DNA of 64,000 nucleotides. Origin: Mycobacterium terramassiliense. Its GTDB lineage: Bacteria; Actinomycetota; Actinomycetes; Mycobacteriales; Mycobacteriaceae. The notes beneath the pieces were generated by a model. It saw only the letters and a program-made list of their open reading frames with translations, was not told the origin of the DNA and made no database searches. The stretch covers positions 953,818 to 1,017,817 of the forward strand of contig NZ_LT717700.1 of NCBI RefSeq assembly GCF_900157385.1. The letters are read 5' to 3'. Below are positions 46,861 to 55,444 of this stretch, one piece after another (the stretch's first letter is position 1; each line of letters starts with the position of its first letter). The translations under genes and the position numbers were made by a program.

Positions 46861-48116
46861 GGTCTGCGGCGGTCAGGTCGGCGCGCCGTCTCGGACGACT
46901 GATCGTCCACGCGATCAGGCCCGCTCCTACCACCAGGCCCGTATAGCTCAGGGCCGAGGGCCACCACGGGGCGGCCGGTGGCGAGGGTTCCTTGAGGGCC
47001 GTCAGAGCGACCAGGAAGCTGCCATTGTCGGTCGGCCCGGCCCCCGGCAACGACTGGGTCCTGGTGACCCTGATCTGCGCGGCGCTGCTGGAATCGTTCA
47101 CCTGACCCCAGGCCAGCGTGGAGTCGTCGAGCAGGAAGGTGTCCTGGCTGCCCGCGGGTTGGCTCTCGTCGTGGCCCACCACCTCCACCTGGCCGACTTC
47201 CACCGTCTGGTTGTCGGCGGCGACGAGGGCGGAGACGTGTTCGTAGACGTCCGGGGGCGTCGGCGCGGTGTACGTGGGCGGCGGCGGGCCGTCCGAGCCC
47301 GCCGGCGGGATCGAGGCCCCGCCGTAGAAGCTGCCCGACGCCACGTGGCTGTCACCGACCGCGGTGAACGGGACCAGGCCAACGGTGGCGGCATCCAGCA
47401 CGATCCGGCCGCCGGCCGGCACGAACGCCTCCCGATAGGCGCCGTCGTAGAAGTAGCGGAACGTCATCGCCTCACTGAGCGGGTTGTACAGAACCGGGCG
47501 GTGGTTGTCGTCGTAGTCGACGTAGTCCCAATGGCGGGGGCGAACCAGTTCCTGGTTGTCGGCCTTGATCAGGTCAACGTTGCCGCGGTGGGCGTCGACC
47601 ACGTTCTGCACTTGCTGATGGAAGTCGTACACCCGGCTGGGCGGCTCGAGCGGACTGGCGGGGTTGATCCGCGTCACCGCTGCGGCCTTGGCCTCCGCGA
47701 CCGCCTGCGGTGGCGCATCGAGCCCCTTCGGCGGCGTCACCACCGCAGCGTTTCGCGTCGCCCCGTGCGCCGAGGTGAGCTTCGGGGTCTGCACCGCGAT
47801 CGTGGTGGGGGGCGGCGGGCTTGGCGGAATGACCTGCGGCGTATGCACCGGCGGCGGGAGCTCCGGTGGCGCCTCCAGAGTGGGCACCGAGACCCGGCTC
47901 GGGCCGGCTCTTATACACATCTGACGCCGCCGACTGATACGCCTCCACGTAGACCAGACAGTTCTGGCAGGACACCGGGTTTGCCCCGGCGCCGGCACAC
48001 GGAGCCGCCTGCGCCACACCGGATGCGGCGGCGAGCACCGAGAACGGGGCGACGGCGAGCACGGTGGCCGCCGTCGCGATAACGCTCACCCCGCTCACTG
48101 GCCGACCTTCCCACAC
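46847..48116 (-). pseudogene. Exported, C-terminally membrane-anchored protein, broken by adapter-like sequence
   Basis: Two pieces in different frames. The N-terminal piece (48116 down to about 47923) has a signal peptide (VIATAATVLAVAPFSVLAAA) and CQNCLVYVEAYQSAAS. The C-terminal piece (about 47905 to 46847) has Pro-rich PTLEAPPELPPPVHTPQVIP, a beta-rich domain (YDFHQQVQNVVDAHRGNVDL, GDSHVASGSFYGGAS) and a final membrane helix (LSYTGLVVGAGLIAWTISRP) with a basic tail. The junction contains 15 bases of the Tn5 mosaic end used in Nextera libraries. The intact gene probably encodes an envelope protein of about 420 residues; its role is unknown. The break is most likely an assembly artefact. 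Confidence 0.78.
47908..47934. other. Nextera (Tn5 mosaic-end) adapter-like sequence
   Basis: CTCTTATACACATCT followed by GACGCCGCCGAC matches the Nextera read-2 adapter junction at 26 of 27 bases. The AT-rich 15-mer is out of character in this genome, and the frame of the gene changes exactly here. The GACGCCGCCGAC part can be native, since it encodes the in-frame QSAAS segment, and its chance likeness to the adapter could have helped the misassembly. Confidence 0.85.
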
Positions 48117-48207
48117 CCCACCTGATTGGAAATGCTAGCCCCAGCCTCCGGTCGGCGGGGACCCCGACTGTCCTTGCCGGGCCTTGATCGGCCCTAAGAT
48201 CGTCGAC

Positions 48208-48519
48208 GTGTCAGCGACCGAACGTATCGAAGTCACCTTGCTGGCGACCGGTTTGATCTTCATCGTGGCCGGGGCGGCGCAGGCGCGCTTCCGCTTCATC
48301 GCCGACCGCCGTCCCGGCCGGCGGTTCTACTGGGCCACCTCGATCATCGGCATCGTCTCTTTCGCCGCCGGGGTGGGCAAATTCTGGCCCAACGCCGTCG
48401 CCGTCGCGGCCATCTTTTCGGCGGTGGTCATCTTCTCGGCGTATCTGACGACGCCCTATCTCAAAATCGGCGGACGAATCTATGCGTCGTCGCCGGAAAA
48501 TCGTCAGCCCGATCCGTGA
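48208..48519 (+). CDS. Small membrane protein
   Basis: A 103-residue protein starting at a GTG (SATERIEVTLLATGLIFIVAG follows). Three hydrophobic segments: VTLLATGLIFIVAGAAQ, FYWATSIIGIVSFAAGVGKF and NAVAVAAIFSAVVIFSAYLT. A basic loop (ADRRPGRR) lies between the first two. Function unknown. A TTG at 48184 would add eight residues. Its stop is 7 bases before the echA2 ATG, so the two are likely one operon. Confidence 0.72.
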   Translation: MSATERIEVTLLATGLIFIVAGAAQARFRFIADRRPGRRFYWATSIIGIVSFAAGVGKFWPNAVAVAAIFSAVVIFSAYLTTPYLKIGGRIYASSPENRQPDP

Positions 48520-48526
48520 GGAAACT

Positions 48527-49441
48527 ATGCCGACTCCCGATTTCCAGACCCTGCTCTACACGACGTCCGGCCCGGTCGCCACGATCACGCTGAACCGCCC
48601 GGAGCAGCTCAACACGATCGTCCCGCCCATGCCCGACGAGATCGAGGCGGCCATCGGGCTGGCCGAGCGGGACCACGAGATCAAGGTGATCGTGCTGCGC
48701 GGCGCCGGCCGCGCGTTCTCCGGCGGCTACGACTTCGGCGGCGGTTTCCAGCACTGGGGCGAGGCCATGATGTCCGACGGCCGATGGGACCCCGGCAAGG
48801 ATTTCGCGATGGTCACCGCCCGCGAGACCGGCCCGACCCAGAAATTCATGGCCATCTGGCGCGCATCCAAACCGGTGATCGCGCAGGTGCACGGCTGGTG
48901 CGTCGGCGGGGCGAGCGATTACGCGCTCTGCGCCGACCTCGTGATCGCGAGCGAGGACGCCGTGATCGGCACCCCCTACAGCAGGATGTGGGGGGCCTAC
49001 CTGACCGGCATGTGGCTCTACCGGCTGAGCCTGGCCAAGGTCAAGTGGCACTCGCTGACCGGCCGGCCCCTGACCGGCGTGCAGGCCGCCGAGGTCGAGT
49101 TGATCAACGAGGCGGTGCCGTTCGCGCGTTTGGAGGCCCGCGTCGCCGAGGTCGCCGCGGAACTGGCGAGGATCCCGTTGTCGCAGCTGCGGGCGCAGAA
49201 GCTGATCGTCAACCAGGCCTACGAGAACATGGGCCTGGCGTCCACCCAGGTGCTGGGCGGCATCCTCGACGGCCTGATGCGCAACACCCCCGACGCGCTC
49301 GATTTCATCAAGACCGCACAGACGCAGGGGGTGCGGGCGGCGGTCGAGCGGCGCGACGGCCCGTTCGGCGATTACAGCCAGGCACCGCCGGAGCTGCGGC
49401 CGGATCCCGGCCATGTCATCGTGCCTGATCGGGATGGATAG
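48527..49441 (+). CDS. echA2: Enoyl-CoA hydratase/isomerase-family protein EchA2
   Basis: A 304-residue crotonase-fold protein, same length as Rv0456c. The CoA-binding oxyanion blocks are [20 protein letters not shown] and [32 protein letters not shown] text ([20 protein letters not shown]) replaces the region where hydratases keep one catalytic Glu, so hydratase activity is uncertain and other crotonase chemistry is possible. The ATG follows GTGAGGAAAC. A GC hairpin lies 25 bases after the stop. Confidence 0.87.
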   Translation: MPTPDFQTLLYTTSGPVATITLNRPEQLNTIVPPMPDEIEAAIGLAERDHEIKVIVLRGAGRAFSGGYDFGGGFQHWGEAMMSDGRWDPGKDFAMVTARETGPTQKFMAIWRASKPVIAQVHGWCVGGASDYALCADLVIASEDAVIGTPYSRMWGAYLTGMWLYRLSLAKVKWHSLTGRPLTGVQAAEVELINEAVPFARLEARVAEVAAELARIPLSQLRAQKLIVNQAYENMGLASTQVLGGILDGLMRNTPDALDFIKTAQTQGVRAAVERRDGPFGDYSQAPPELRPDPGHVIVPDRDG

Positions 49442-49466
49442 TGAGACGGACTACGAATATGCCCCC

Positions 49467-49484
49467 GGGCCCCCACGGGGGCCC
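49467..49484 (+). terminator. Hairpin after echA2
   Basis: Perfect inverted repeat GGGCCCCC-AC-GGGGGCCC; the central bases would form the loop, leaving about seven GC pairs. It lies between the echA2 stop and the start of the secreted Rv0455c-like gene and would end the echA2 transcript, or lower read-through. Confidence 0.6.
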
Positions 49485-49506
49485 TGAAAGTGTTACGGTA
49501 ACGACT

Positions 49507-49965
49507 ATGTCTCGGCTGAGTTCCGCCCTGCGTGCGGGCGTCCTTTTTGTTGCTTTCCTGGTAGCCCTGAGTATCGCGGCTGCGACCTTCCCCAAGACGG
49601 CTGCGGCCGATTCCACGGAGGACTTCCCGGTGCCCCGCCGGCAGATCGCCACCACCTGCGACGCCGAGCAGTACCTGGCGGCCGTCAGGGACACCAGTCC
49701 GGTGTACTACCAGCGGTACATGATCGACTTCAACAACCACCCGAACCTGCAGCAGGCGACCATCGATAAAGCGCACTGGTTCTACTCGCTGTCGCCGGAG
49801 GAGCGCAGGAACTACTCCGAAAATTTCTACAATGGCGATCCGCTGACCTTCGCCTGGGTCAACCACATGAAGATCTTCTTCAACAACAAGGGCGTTGTCG
49901 CCAAGGCCACCGACGTGTGCAACCAATACCCGCCCGGCGACATGTCGGTATGGAACTGGTCCTAG
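49507..49965 (+). CDS. Secreted Rv0455c-like protein (siderophore export factor)
   Basis: A 152-residue precursor. [34 protein letters not shown] is a signal peptide and the mature protein starts near [20 protein letters not shown]. Conserved blocks are [37 protein letters not shown] and the C-terminal [16 protein letters not shown]. Two Cys (TTCDAE and DVCNQY) would form the single disulfide that cinches the known helical fold. In M. tuberculosis Rv0455c is a periplasmic protein needed for mycobactin/carboxymycobactin secretion with MmpL4/MmpL5. Its position beside two MmpS/MmpL pairs supports the same role. GTTACGGTAAC, a perfect palindrome, is just upstream of the ATG. Confidence 0.9.
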   Translation: MSRLSSALRAGVLFVAFLVALSIAAATFPKTAAADSTEDFPVPRRQIATTCDAEQYLAAVRDTSPVYYQRYMIDFNNHPNLQQATIDKAHWFYSLSPEERRNYSENFYNGDPLTFAWVNHMKIFFNNKGVVAKATDVCNQYPPGDMSVWNWS

Positions 49966-50160
49966 ATCCACTCTGGTCTTTATTCGCGCGCGAGTTTAAA
50001 CTCGGCGACTGTCGGGAATCGCTTTTTTCCCCGTAGTTCGGGGACAAATCAATAGTTCCTGACTGGCATTCCGCTCATGCGGACGCCAGTCCGTGCGACC
50101 AGAGTCAACCAGGACTTAGATCATGCTCATGCCGGGATCCTGCGCCCCAGCGAGGACGCG
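49966..50160. other. 195-base intergenic region with small palindromes
   Basis: No gene is seen. It contains CGAGTTTAAACTCG (49991-50004, a perfect palindrome), and the hairpin CCCCG-TAGTT-CGGGG (50029-50043) preceded by TTTTTT. The second could be a weak terminator for the Rv0455c-like gene. An ATG at 50077 is in frame with the next gene but lacks a ribosome binding site. Confidence 0.45.
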
Positions 50161-50490
50161 ATGAGCGTCGTCGACCCCCAGTCCGACGCGCTCGCGGCCC
50201 TCGACTGGCTTGAGATCACCTGCCAGTCCGAGGCCGGGTGCACGAACAGGGCGACGCACATCGTGTACCGGCATGCCGTGGACCAGTGCAACCGGCCGAA
50301 CCTCGACCCGTCCGGAAACGTCGTCGAGATCCTGTGCATCGGTTGCGTGCGCCGGCTCAAGGCCCAGGTGCTGCAGCAGGTCGATCGGATCAACCGCTGC
50401 CCGGGCGGCTACTGCCTGACCTGTGGGGCGCCGGTGCACAAGCTCAGCGACGTCATGCGCAAGATGGTGCAGCTGCGCACGTACGCCTGA
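50161..50490 (+). CDS. Small zinc-ribbon-like protein
   Basis: A 109-residue cytoplasmic protein with Cys pairs typical of a zinc ribbon: ITCQSEAGCTN, EILCIGCVRR, and NRCPGGYCLTCGAP. A conserved-looking QVLQQVDRINRC helix lies between. I do not recognise a named family; small actinobacterial zinc-ribbon proteins of this type have no known role. The ATG at 50161 is chosen at the start of the compact domain. It converges on the mmpL gene, whose stop is 8 bases away. Confidence 0.72.
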   Translation: MSVVDPQSDALAALDWLEITCQSEAGCTNRATHIVYRHAVDQCNRPNLDPSGNVVEILCIGCVRRLKAQVLQQVDRINRCPGGYCLTCGAPVHKLSDVMRKMVQLRTYA

Positions 50491-50497
50491 CCCCGGA

Positions 50498-53425
50498 TCA
50501 GTAGTGCGGGGCGCTCGTCTGGAGCCGATCCGTGTCCGCCGTATCTTCCCTCGGTAGCAGCAGGGCGCGAACCAGAGGCCGGGGTCCATATGGCCGCAGC
50601 ATCTGACTGGCGGGACGAGTCCGTACCTGCTGCGGCCACCAGAACCAACGTCCCAACAGGGCGGCGACGGACGGCATCATGAACGAGCGCACGATCAACG
50701 TGTCGAACAACAAACCCAGGGCGATGGTGGTGCCGACCTGCCCGGTGACCTTGAGATCGCTGAAAACGAACGACGCCATCGTGGCCGCGAACACCAGGCC
50801 CGCGGATGTCACCACCCCACCCGTGCCGGCCATCGAGCGGATGATCCCGGTCCTCAACCCGGCACCGATCTCCTCCTTGAATCGGGAGACCAGCAGCAGG
50901 TTGTAGTCGGATCCTACGGCGAGCAACAAAATGACGGACATCGCCAGCACCATCCAGTGCAGTTTGAAGCCGAGGATGTCCTGCCACATGAGCACGGAGA
51001 GCCCGAACGAGGCGCCCAACGAAATCAGCACCGTGCCAACGATTGTCACCGCTGCGACCATGCTTCGCGTGATGATCAGCATGATGATCAGAATCAGGCT
51101 GGCGGCGGCGATTCCCGCGATCATCAGGTCGTACTTGGCCCCGTCGCGCATGTCCTTGTAGACGGCGGCGGTGCCGGCGAGGGAGATCCTGGCGCCCTCG
51201 AGCGGGGTTCCCTTGATCGCTTCCTTCGCCGCGTTCCTGATCGGATCGACGTGTGAAATGCCTTCGACGCTGGCCGGATCCCCATCGTGGGAGATGATGA
51301 AGCGGGCCGCGTGACCGTCGGGTGACAGGAACATCTTCAGGCCCCGCTTGAAATCGGGATTGTCGAAGACCTCGGGCGGTATGTAGAACGAATCGTCGTT
51401 GCGGGACGCGTCGAACGCCTGGCCCATCGCCGTCGAGTTCTGGCTCATCACGTCCATCTGGTCATACAGCGACGACATCGAGCTGTGCATGGTCAGCATC
51501 ATCTGCTTCATCGTCTGCATGGTCGCGATCATCGGCGGCATCTGCGCCAGCATCTGCGGCATCAGGGCGTCCAGCTGAGCTATGTCATTCGACAGATAGG
51601 TGAATTTTTCGGTGATCTGATCCAGGCCGTCGAGCGCGTCGAAGATGGAATGCAGCGCCCAGCAGACGGGAACGTCGAAGCAGTGCCTCTCCCAGTAGAA
51701 GACGCTGCGGATCGGCCGGAAGAAGTCATCGAAATTGGCGATATTGTCGCGCAATGTGTTTGTGACATCGAGCATTTCGTGGGTGAGGCCGTCCATGTGA
51801 TGCGTGACGGCGGCCATCTTCGACGTGATGTCGTACATGCGCTGCATCGTGTCGATGGACTGCTGCATGGCATCGGCCTGCTTGAGCATGTCCGCCATCC
51901 GCTGGTGCATGTACTGCTGGTTCTCGACCTGCGTCGTGTTCTGCATGCTGATCTGGAACGGAATCGACGTGTGCTCGATCGGCTTTCCGAGCGGCCTGGT
52001 GATGGCCTGCACGCGCGCGATGCCCGGAATGTGGAAGATGCCCTTGGCGATTCGGTCTATCACCAACATGTCCGCTGGGTTCCGCATGTCGTGATCGGTC
52101 TCGACCATCAACAGTTCCGGGTTCATCCGCGCCGAGGGAAAGTGCCGTTCCGCGGCGTCGTATCCGACGTTCGCGGGGACGCTCGGCGGCAGATACAGCC
52201 GGTTGTCGTAGTTCGTTTGATAGCCGGGCAGGGCCAGCAGGCCGATGAGGGCGATAGCGACCGACACCGCGAGGATCGGGCCGGGCCAGCGGACGATAGC
52301 GGTGCCCACGCGCCGCCACCCCCGAGTTCGCATCTTGCGCTTGGGATCGAACAGACCGAAGCGACTGCCCACCGTCAGCACGGCCGGGCCGAGGGTGAGC
52401 GCGGCGAACACGGCGACGAGCATTCCGATCGCGCACGGCACACCGAGCGACTGGAAATACGGAAGCCGGGTGAAGCTCAGGCAATACATCGCACCGGCGA
52501 TGGTCAGGCCGGAACCCAGCACCACGTGCGCGGTCCCGTGGAACATGGTGTAGAAGGCCTGGTCTCGGTCCTCGCCGAGGGACCGCGCCTCTTGATAGCG
52601 GCCGAGCACGAAGATCGCATAGTCCGTCCCCGCCGCGATGGCCAGCAGCACAAGGATGTTCACCGCGAAAGTGGACAGCCCGATGATGTTGTTATGAGCG
52701 AACAAAGCGACGAACTGGCGGGCCGCGAACAGCTCGATGATCACCATCAGCAGAGTGATGAACACGGTGACAATCGAGCGGTACACCCATAGCAGCATCA
52801 GGATGATCACCACGAAGGTGATCATCGTGACCTTTTGGACGCTCTTGTCGCCTGCCGTGGTCTGATCGGCGGTCAACGCCGCCGCGCCCGTGACATAGGC
52901 CTTGACCCCGGGTGGGGCAGGCACGCTGTTCACGATCTTGCGGACCGCCTCGATGGACTCGTTGGCGAGGCTCTCGCCCTGATTACCGGCGAGATACACC
53001 TGCACGTATGCGGCCTTGCCGTCGGTGCTTTGCGAACCAGCGGCGGTCAGCGGATCGCCCCAGAAGTCCTGAACGTGCTGGACGTGCTTCGTGTCAGCCT
53101 CGAGTTTGCGGACGATCGTGTCGTAGAAGTGGTGGGCGTCGTCGCCCAGCGGTTTGTCGCCCTCCAGCACGATCATGGCCGCGCTGTCGCTGTTGAATTC
53201 GTTGAACACCTTGCCGACGCGCTTCATCGCCTGCATGGATGCCGCGCTTTGGGGGCTCATGGACACCTGATGTTGCTTCGCCACTTTGTCCAGGGGCGGC
53301 AGGAAGACGCTGAGCACGACGACAAGTCCCACCCAGGCCAGAACGATCAGCGGCGCGAGCCTATGCACCGAACGCGCGAAGATCGGCATGTGGGGCAGGC
53401 CCGCGGCCTTGTTGTCGATCGTCAT
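50498..53425 (-). CDS. MmpL-family RND transporter (second copy)
   Basis: A 975-residue inner-membrane transporter with the 12-helix RND plan. A first helix ([20 protein letters not shown]) is followed by a large periplasmic loop (residues 55-200). Asp268-Tyr269 in [17 protein letters not shown] and Asp840-Tyr841 in [17 protein letters not shown] are the proton-relay pairs. A second long periplasmic region (430-780) is rich in Met/Gln coiled coil, as in MmpL4/L5. Its ATG overlaps the mmpS stop (ATGA). Closely related to the neighbouring MmpL4-like protein but has its own promoter through the TetR operon; substrate probably a lipid or siderophore. Confidence 0.92.
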   Translation of the reverse strand: MTIDNKAAGLPHMPIFARSVHRLAPLIVLAWVGLVVVLSVFLPPLDKVAKQHQVSMSPQSAASMQAMKRVGKVFNEFNSDSAAMIVLEGDKPLGDDAHHFYDTIVRKLEADTKHVQHVQDFWGDPLTAAGSQSTDGKAAYVQVYLAGNQGESLANESIEAVRKIVNSVPAPPGVKAYVTGAAALTADQTTAGDKSVQKVTMITFVVIILMLLWVYRSIVTVFITLLMVIIELFAARQFVALFAHNNIIGLSTFAVNILVLLAIAAGTDYAIFVLGRYQEARSLGEDRDQAFYTMFHGTAHVVLGSGLTIAGAMYCLSFTRLPYFQSLGVPCAIGMLVAVFAALTLGPAVLTVGSRFGLFDPKRKMRTRGWRRVGTAIVRWPGPILAVSVAIALIGLLALPGYQTNYDNRLYLPPSVPANVGYDAAERHFPSARMNPELLMVETDHDMRNPADMLVIDRIAKGIFHIPGIARVQAITRPLGKPIEHTSIPFQISMQNTTQVENQQYMHQRMADMLKQADAMQQSIDTMQRMYDITSKMAAVTHHMDGLTHEMLDVTNTLRDNIANFDDFFRPIRSVFYWERHCFDVPVCWALHSIFDALDGLDQITEKFTYLSNDIAQLDALMPQMLAQMPPMIATMQTMKQMMLTMHSSMSSLYDQMDVMSQNSTAMGQAFDASRNDDSFYIPPEVFDNPDFKRGLKMFLSPDGHAARFIISHDGDPASVEGISHVDPIRNAAKEAIKGTPLEGARISLAGTAAVYKDMRDGAKYDLMIAGIAAASLILIIMLIITRSMVAAVTIVGTVLISLGASFGLSVLMWQDILGFKLHWMVLAMSVILLLAVGSDYNLLLVSRFKEEIGAGLRTGIIRSMAGTGGVVTSAGLVFAATMASFVFSDLKVTGQVGTTIALGLLFDTLIVRSFMMPSVAALLGRWFWWPQQVRTRPASQMLRPYGPRPLVRALLLPREDTADTDRLQTSAPHY

Positions 53426-54051
53426 GCGGACTTCACTATGCAGAAAGTCTGCGCACGCACTCCGTTGCTGGACCTTTCATCCTTGACGACGTCGTTGACG
53501 ACGATGCGGCAGCCGATCTGGTCGCTGTCGCCCTGCGCGACCACGTTGACGCTCACCGAGGGAAGCGTGGTGATGACCGAAAGCGTCCAGGGCAGAGGCA
53601 CATTGCTTGCTTTCTGGGGCTGGGCGTTGATGTCCAGGTAGTTGATGTTGGCCGTCGTCCCGGGAGGTCCGTAGACCTCGTACACCACGTGCTTGGGATT
53701 GAACGGCTTGATGTCGTCGGCCATCCCGCTGGTGATCGGGTGATCGCCATGGACACCGAAGATGCCGCGGAGCCGGTAGACGCAGAAGCCGGCTACGGCG
53801 ACCACGGCAACGATGACCAGCACGATCCAGAATTTCTTCGCCGCGGCTGTGATCGGGATCTTCGGCATCAGCCGACGCTCCGCCGACCGGGCGTCCGGCC
53901 GGCCGCGCCGCGACTCCACCTCCGGCGAATCCGCTTGCTGCCGTTGCCCTCCCGCCCGGTAATCGGGCTGCTCACGGCGGCCCGGGCCCACCCGCACGTC
54001 TTGTTTGGCCTCGTTCTCGGCAGCTCCAGTTCGCCAAGCCATGGCGCTCAC
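53422..54051 (-). CDS. MmpS-family protein with long N-terminus (second copy)
   Basis: A 209-residue accessory protein of the neighbouring MmpL. The typical MmpS part starts near residue 62 ([20 protein letters not shown]), with a membrane helix, then [40 protein letters not shown] and [18 protein letters not shown]. The N-terminal 60 residues are hydrophilic ([14 protein letters not shown]) and unusual for the family. Start choices are the GTG at 54051, which overlaps the tetR stop (GTGA), the ATG at 54042, or an internal ATG at 53868 that would give a normal-length MmpS. The coupling favours 54051. Confidence 0.85.
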   Translation of the reverse strand: MSAMAWRTGAAENEAKQDVRVGPGRREQPDYRAGGQRQQADSPEVESRRGRPDARSAERRLMPKIPITAAAKKFWIVLVIVAVVAVAGFCVYRLRGIFGVHGDHPITSGMADDIKPFNPKHVVYEVYGPPGTTANINYLDINAQPQKASNVPLPWTLSVITTLPSVSVNVVAQGDSDQIGCRIVVNDVVKDERSSNGVRAQTFCIVKSA

Positions 54052-54734
54052 GCCTCCCTGGTTGGTCGTGGGGATTCGGAAACGAGGCCGATGCAGGTGG
54101 CCGTCAGCACCCGGGTAAGTGCCGACGCGAATTCGATGTTCCACTCCGGCGGGAGGGCATCCGGCTCCTCGGCGTAGGCGTCGGTGAGCTGCTCCGGCGG
54201 GTTGGCGATGTGCCAGAAGGCCGAGGCCAGCGAGTAGGCGGCGATCAAGGTGTCGAAGGCGCCGGACCGGCCCAGCACGGGCAGGGCGCGTTCGATCGCG
54301 TCGGCGAGCGAGATGGCCGCGACGGCGATGCTGCGCCGGATCTCGACGACCCGCTCGATCTCCACCTCGTGCTCGAGATGCAGGTGCAGGTTGGCCAGCA
54401 GGTCGCAGAACAGGGGGTCGGCCACCAGTCCGCTGGCCAGCGTCTCGGCCACCCGCGCCGGCGACATCGGGCCCGGCTCGGCAAGTTCGGCGCACACCGC
54501 GTTCGACCACCGCGCCCACCCCTCGGCGGCGAGGTGCAGCAGCACCTCCTTGTGGGAGGTGAAGTAGCGCCGCACCGCCGAGTAGTGAATTCCGGCACGA
54601 CTGGCGACGGCGGTCAAGGTCACCGACGCCACGCCGGTCTCGACGGCCAGCGATCGCGCGGCCTCGACGAGCGCCGCCGCCCGCTGGCGCTTGTTCTCCT
54701 CCGTGCGGGCGCGCTGGAACGCAGGTTGCGCCAT
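54048..54734 (-). CDS. TetR-family regulator of the MmpS/MmpL locus (Rv0452-like)
   Basis: A 228-residue regulator. DNA-binding domain: VEAARSLAVETGVASVTLTA, VASRAGIHYSAVRRYFTSHK. The C-terminal domain is helical with EVEIERVVEIRRSIAVAAIS. It is first in an operon with mmpS and mmpL (GTGA and ATGA overlaps) and divergent from a second mmpS/mmpL pair. In M. tuberculosis Rv0452 is divergent from mmpS4. The ATG at 54734 is preferred to one six codons upstream because the operators begin 11 bases beyond it. It probably represses both transcription units. Confidence 0.88.
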   Translation of the reverse strand: MAQPAFQRARTEENKRQRAAALVEAARSLAVETGVASVTLTAVASRAGIHYSAVRRYFTSHKEVLLHLAAEGWARWSNAVCAELAEPGPMSPARVAETLASGLVADPLFCDLLANLHLHLEHEVEIERVVEIRRSIAVAAISLADAIERALPVLGRSGAFDTLIAAYSLASAFWHIANPPEQLTDAYAEEPDALPPEWNIEFASALTRVLTATCIGLVSESPRPTREA

Positions 54735-54744
54735 CGGCAGAGGG

Positions 54745-54765
54745 TAACGCACATCACGTGATTTG
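54745..54765. promoter_or_regulatory. TetR operator 1
   Basis: Direct-repeat unit TAACGCACATCACGTGATTTG with the perfect palindrome ATCACGTGAT at its centre, 11 bases upstream of the tetR start codon. An identical copy lies 23 bases on. Binding by the adjacent TetR is inferred from position and symmetry. Confidence 0.65.
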
Positions 54766-54767
54766 TA

Positions 54768-54788
54768 TAACGCACATCACGTGATTTG
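54768..54788. promoter_or_regulatory. TetR operator 2
   Basis: Second exact copy of the 21-base unit, spaced 23 bases from the first (about two helical turns), so two dimers could bind the same face of the DNA. Confidence 0.65.
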
Positions 54789-54818
54789 CGCGCTCCCCCC
54801 GGAGCGGCCGTTTTCGGC

Positions 54819-54841
54819 GTTACGCACGTGATATGCGTTAC
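54819..54841. promoter_or_regulatory. TetR operator 3 (variant)
   Basis: Inverted repeat GTTACGCA...TGCGTTAC (7 of 8 arms complementary) around CGTGATA, sharing the ACGCA and CACGTGAT elements of the two upstream units but differently arranged. It is nearer the mmpS4-like gene and may be the site that controls that promoter. Confidence 0.5.
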
Positions 54842-54904
54842 ACTCCAGGGCGCGAGGGGAAGGAGTCAATGGTCCCGCAAAGGCCATAACCGGCCATGCT
54901 TTAC

Positions 54905-54923
54905 TTAGGTAAGCCTTGGCTGC
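54905..54923. promoter_or_regulatory. Possible IdeR iron box upstream of mmpS4
   Basis: TTAGGTAAGCCT matches the first twelve positions of the IdeR consensus (TTAGGTTAGGCTAACCTAA) apart from two positions that vary among known boxes. The second half (TGGCTGC) is poor. It lies about 100-117 bases upstream of the mmpS4-like start, where an iron box is expected for the siderophore exporter. Confidence 0.4.
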
Positions 54924-55021
54924 GCTGGTGCCCCGGGATCGGGGTGCCGGGCGCACGGGCGCAGCGCGGCGATCCGCCCACAGAACTGCCCAACCGCTGA
55001 AAGGGATTCCAGATTTTCAAG

Positions 55022-55444
55022 GTGCTGTCCCGAACGTGGATCCCACTGGTCATCTTGGCGGTGCTAGTGATCGGTGGTTTCATCGTGTACCGCGTGCACG
55101 GCTACTTCGGCTCGGAAAAGCGCGAATCGTATGCCGACAGCAACCTGCAAAACCCCAAGCCGTTCAACCCGAAACGGATCGCCTACGAGGTGTTCGGCCC
55201 GCCCGGGACGACCGCGGACATCAGCTACTTCGACGTCAACGGCGACCCCCAGCGCGTCGACGGCGCGCCGTTGCCATGGTCGCTGCGCATCAGCACCGAC
55301 AAGGCCGCGGTGATGGGAAACCTCACGGCGCGTGCCAGCGGAGATAGCGTCGGCTGCCGCATCACGGTGGACGACGTGGTCAAAGCCGAGCGAATCTCCA
55401 ACGAGGTCCACGCCTTCACCTTCTGTGTGGTGAAGTCCGCGTGA
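55022..55444 (+). CDS. mmpS4: MmpS4-like accessory protein
   Basis: A 140-residue protein with a single membrane helix ([20 protein letters not shown]) and the MmpS extracytoplasmic domain: [36 protein letters not shown] and [18 protein letters not shown]. Normal family length, unlike the long paralog at 53422-54051. The GTG start is preceded by AAGGGA 15 bases upstream, a weak site. By orientation relative to the TetR gene it is the syntenic counterpart of Rv0451c (mmpS4). It is needed with MmpL4 for siderophore export in M. tuberculosis. Confidence 0.88.
   Translation: MLSRTWIPLVILAVLVIGGFIVYRVHGYFGSEKRESYADSNLQNPKPFNPKRIAYEVFGPPGTTADISYFDVNGDPQRVDGAPLPWSLRISTDKAAVMGNLTARASGDSVGCRITVDDVVKAERISNEVHAFTFCVVKSA

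Noticed and set aside
47574..48116. A 180-residue protein reading through the adapter-like sequence
   Set aside because: After the adapter the translation loses all coding character, whereas the other frame continues a conserved-looking protein.
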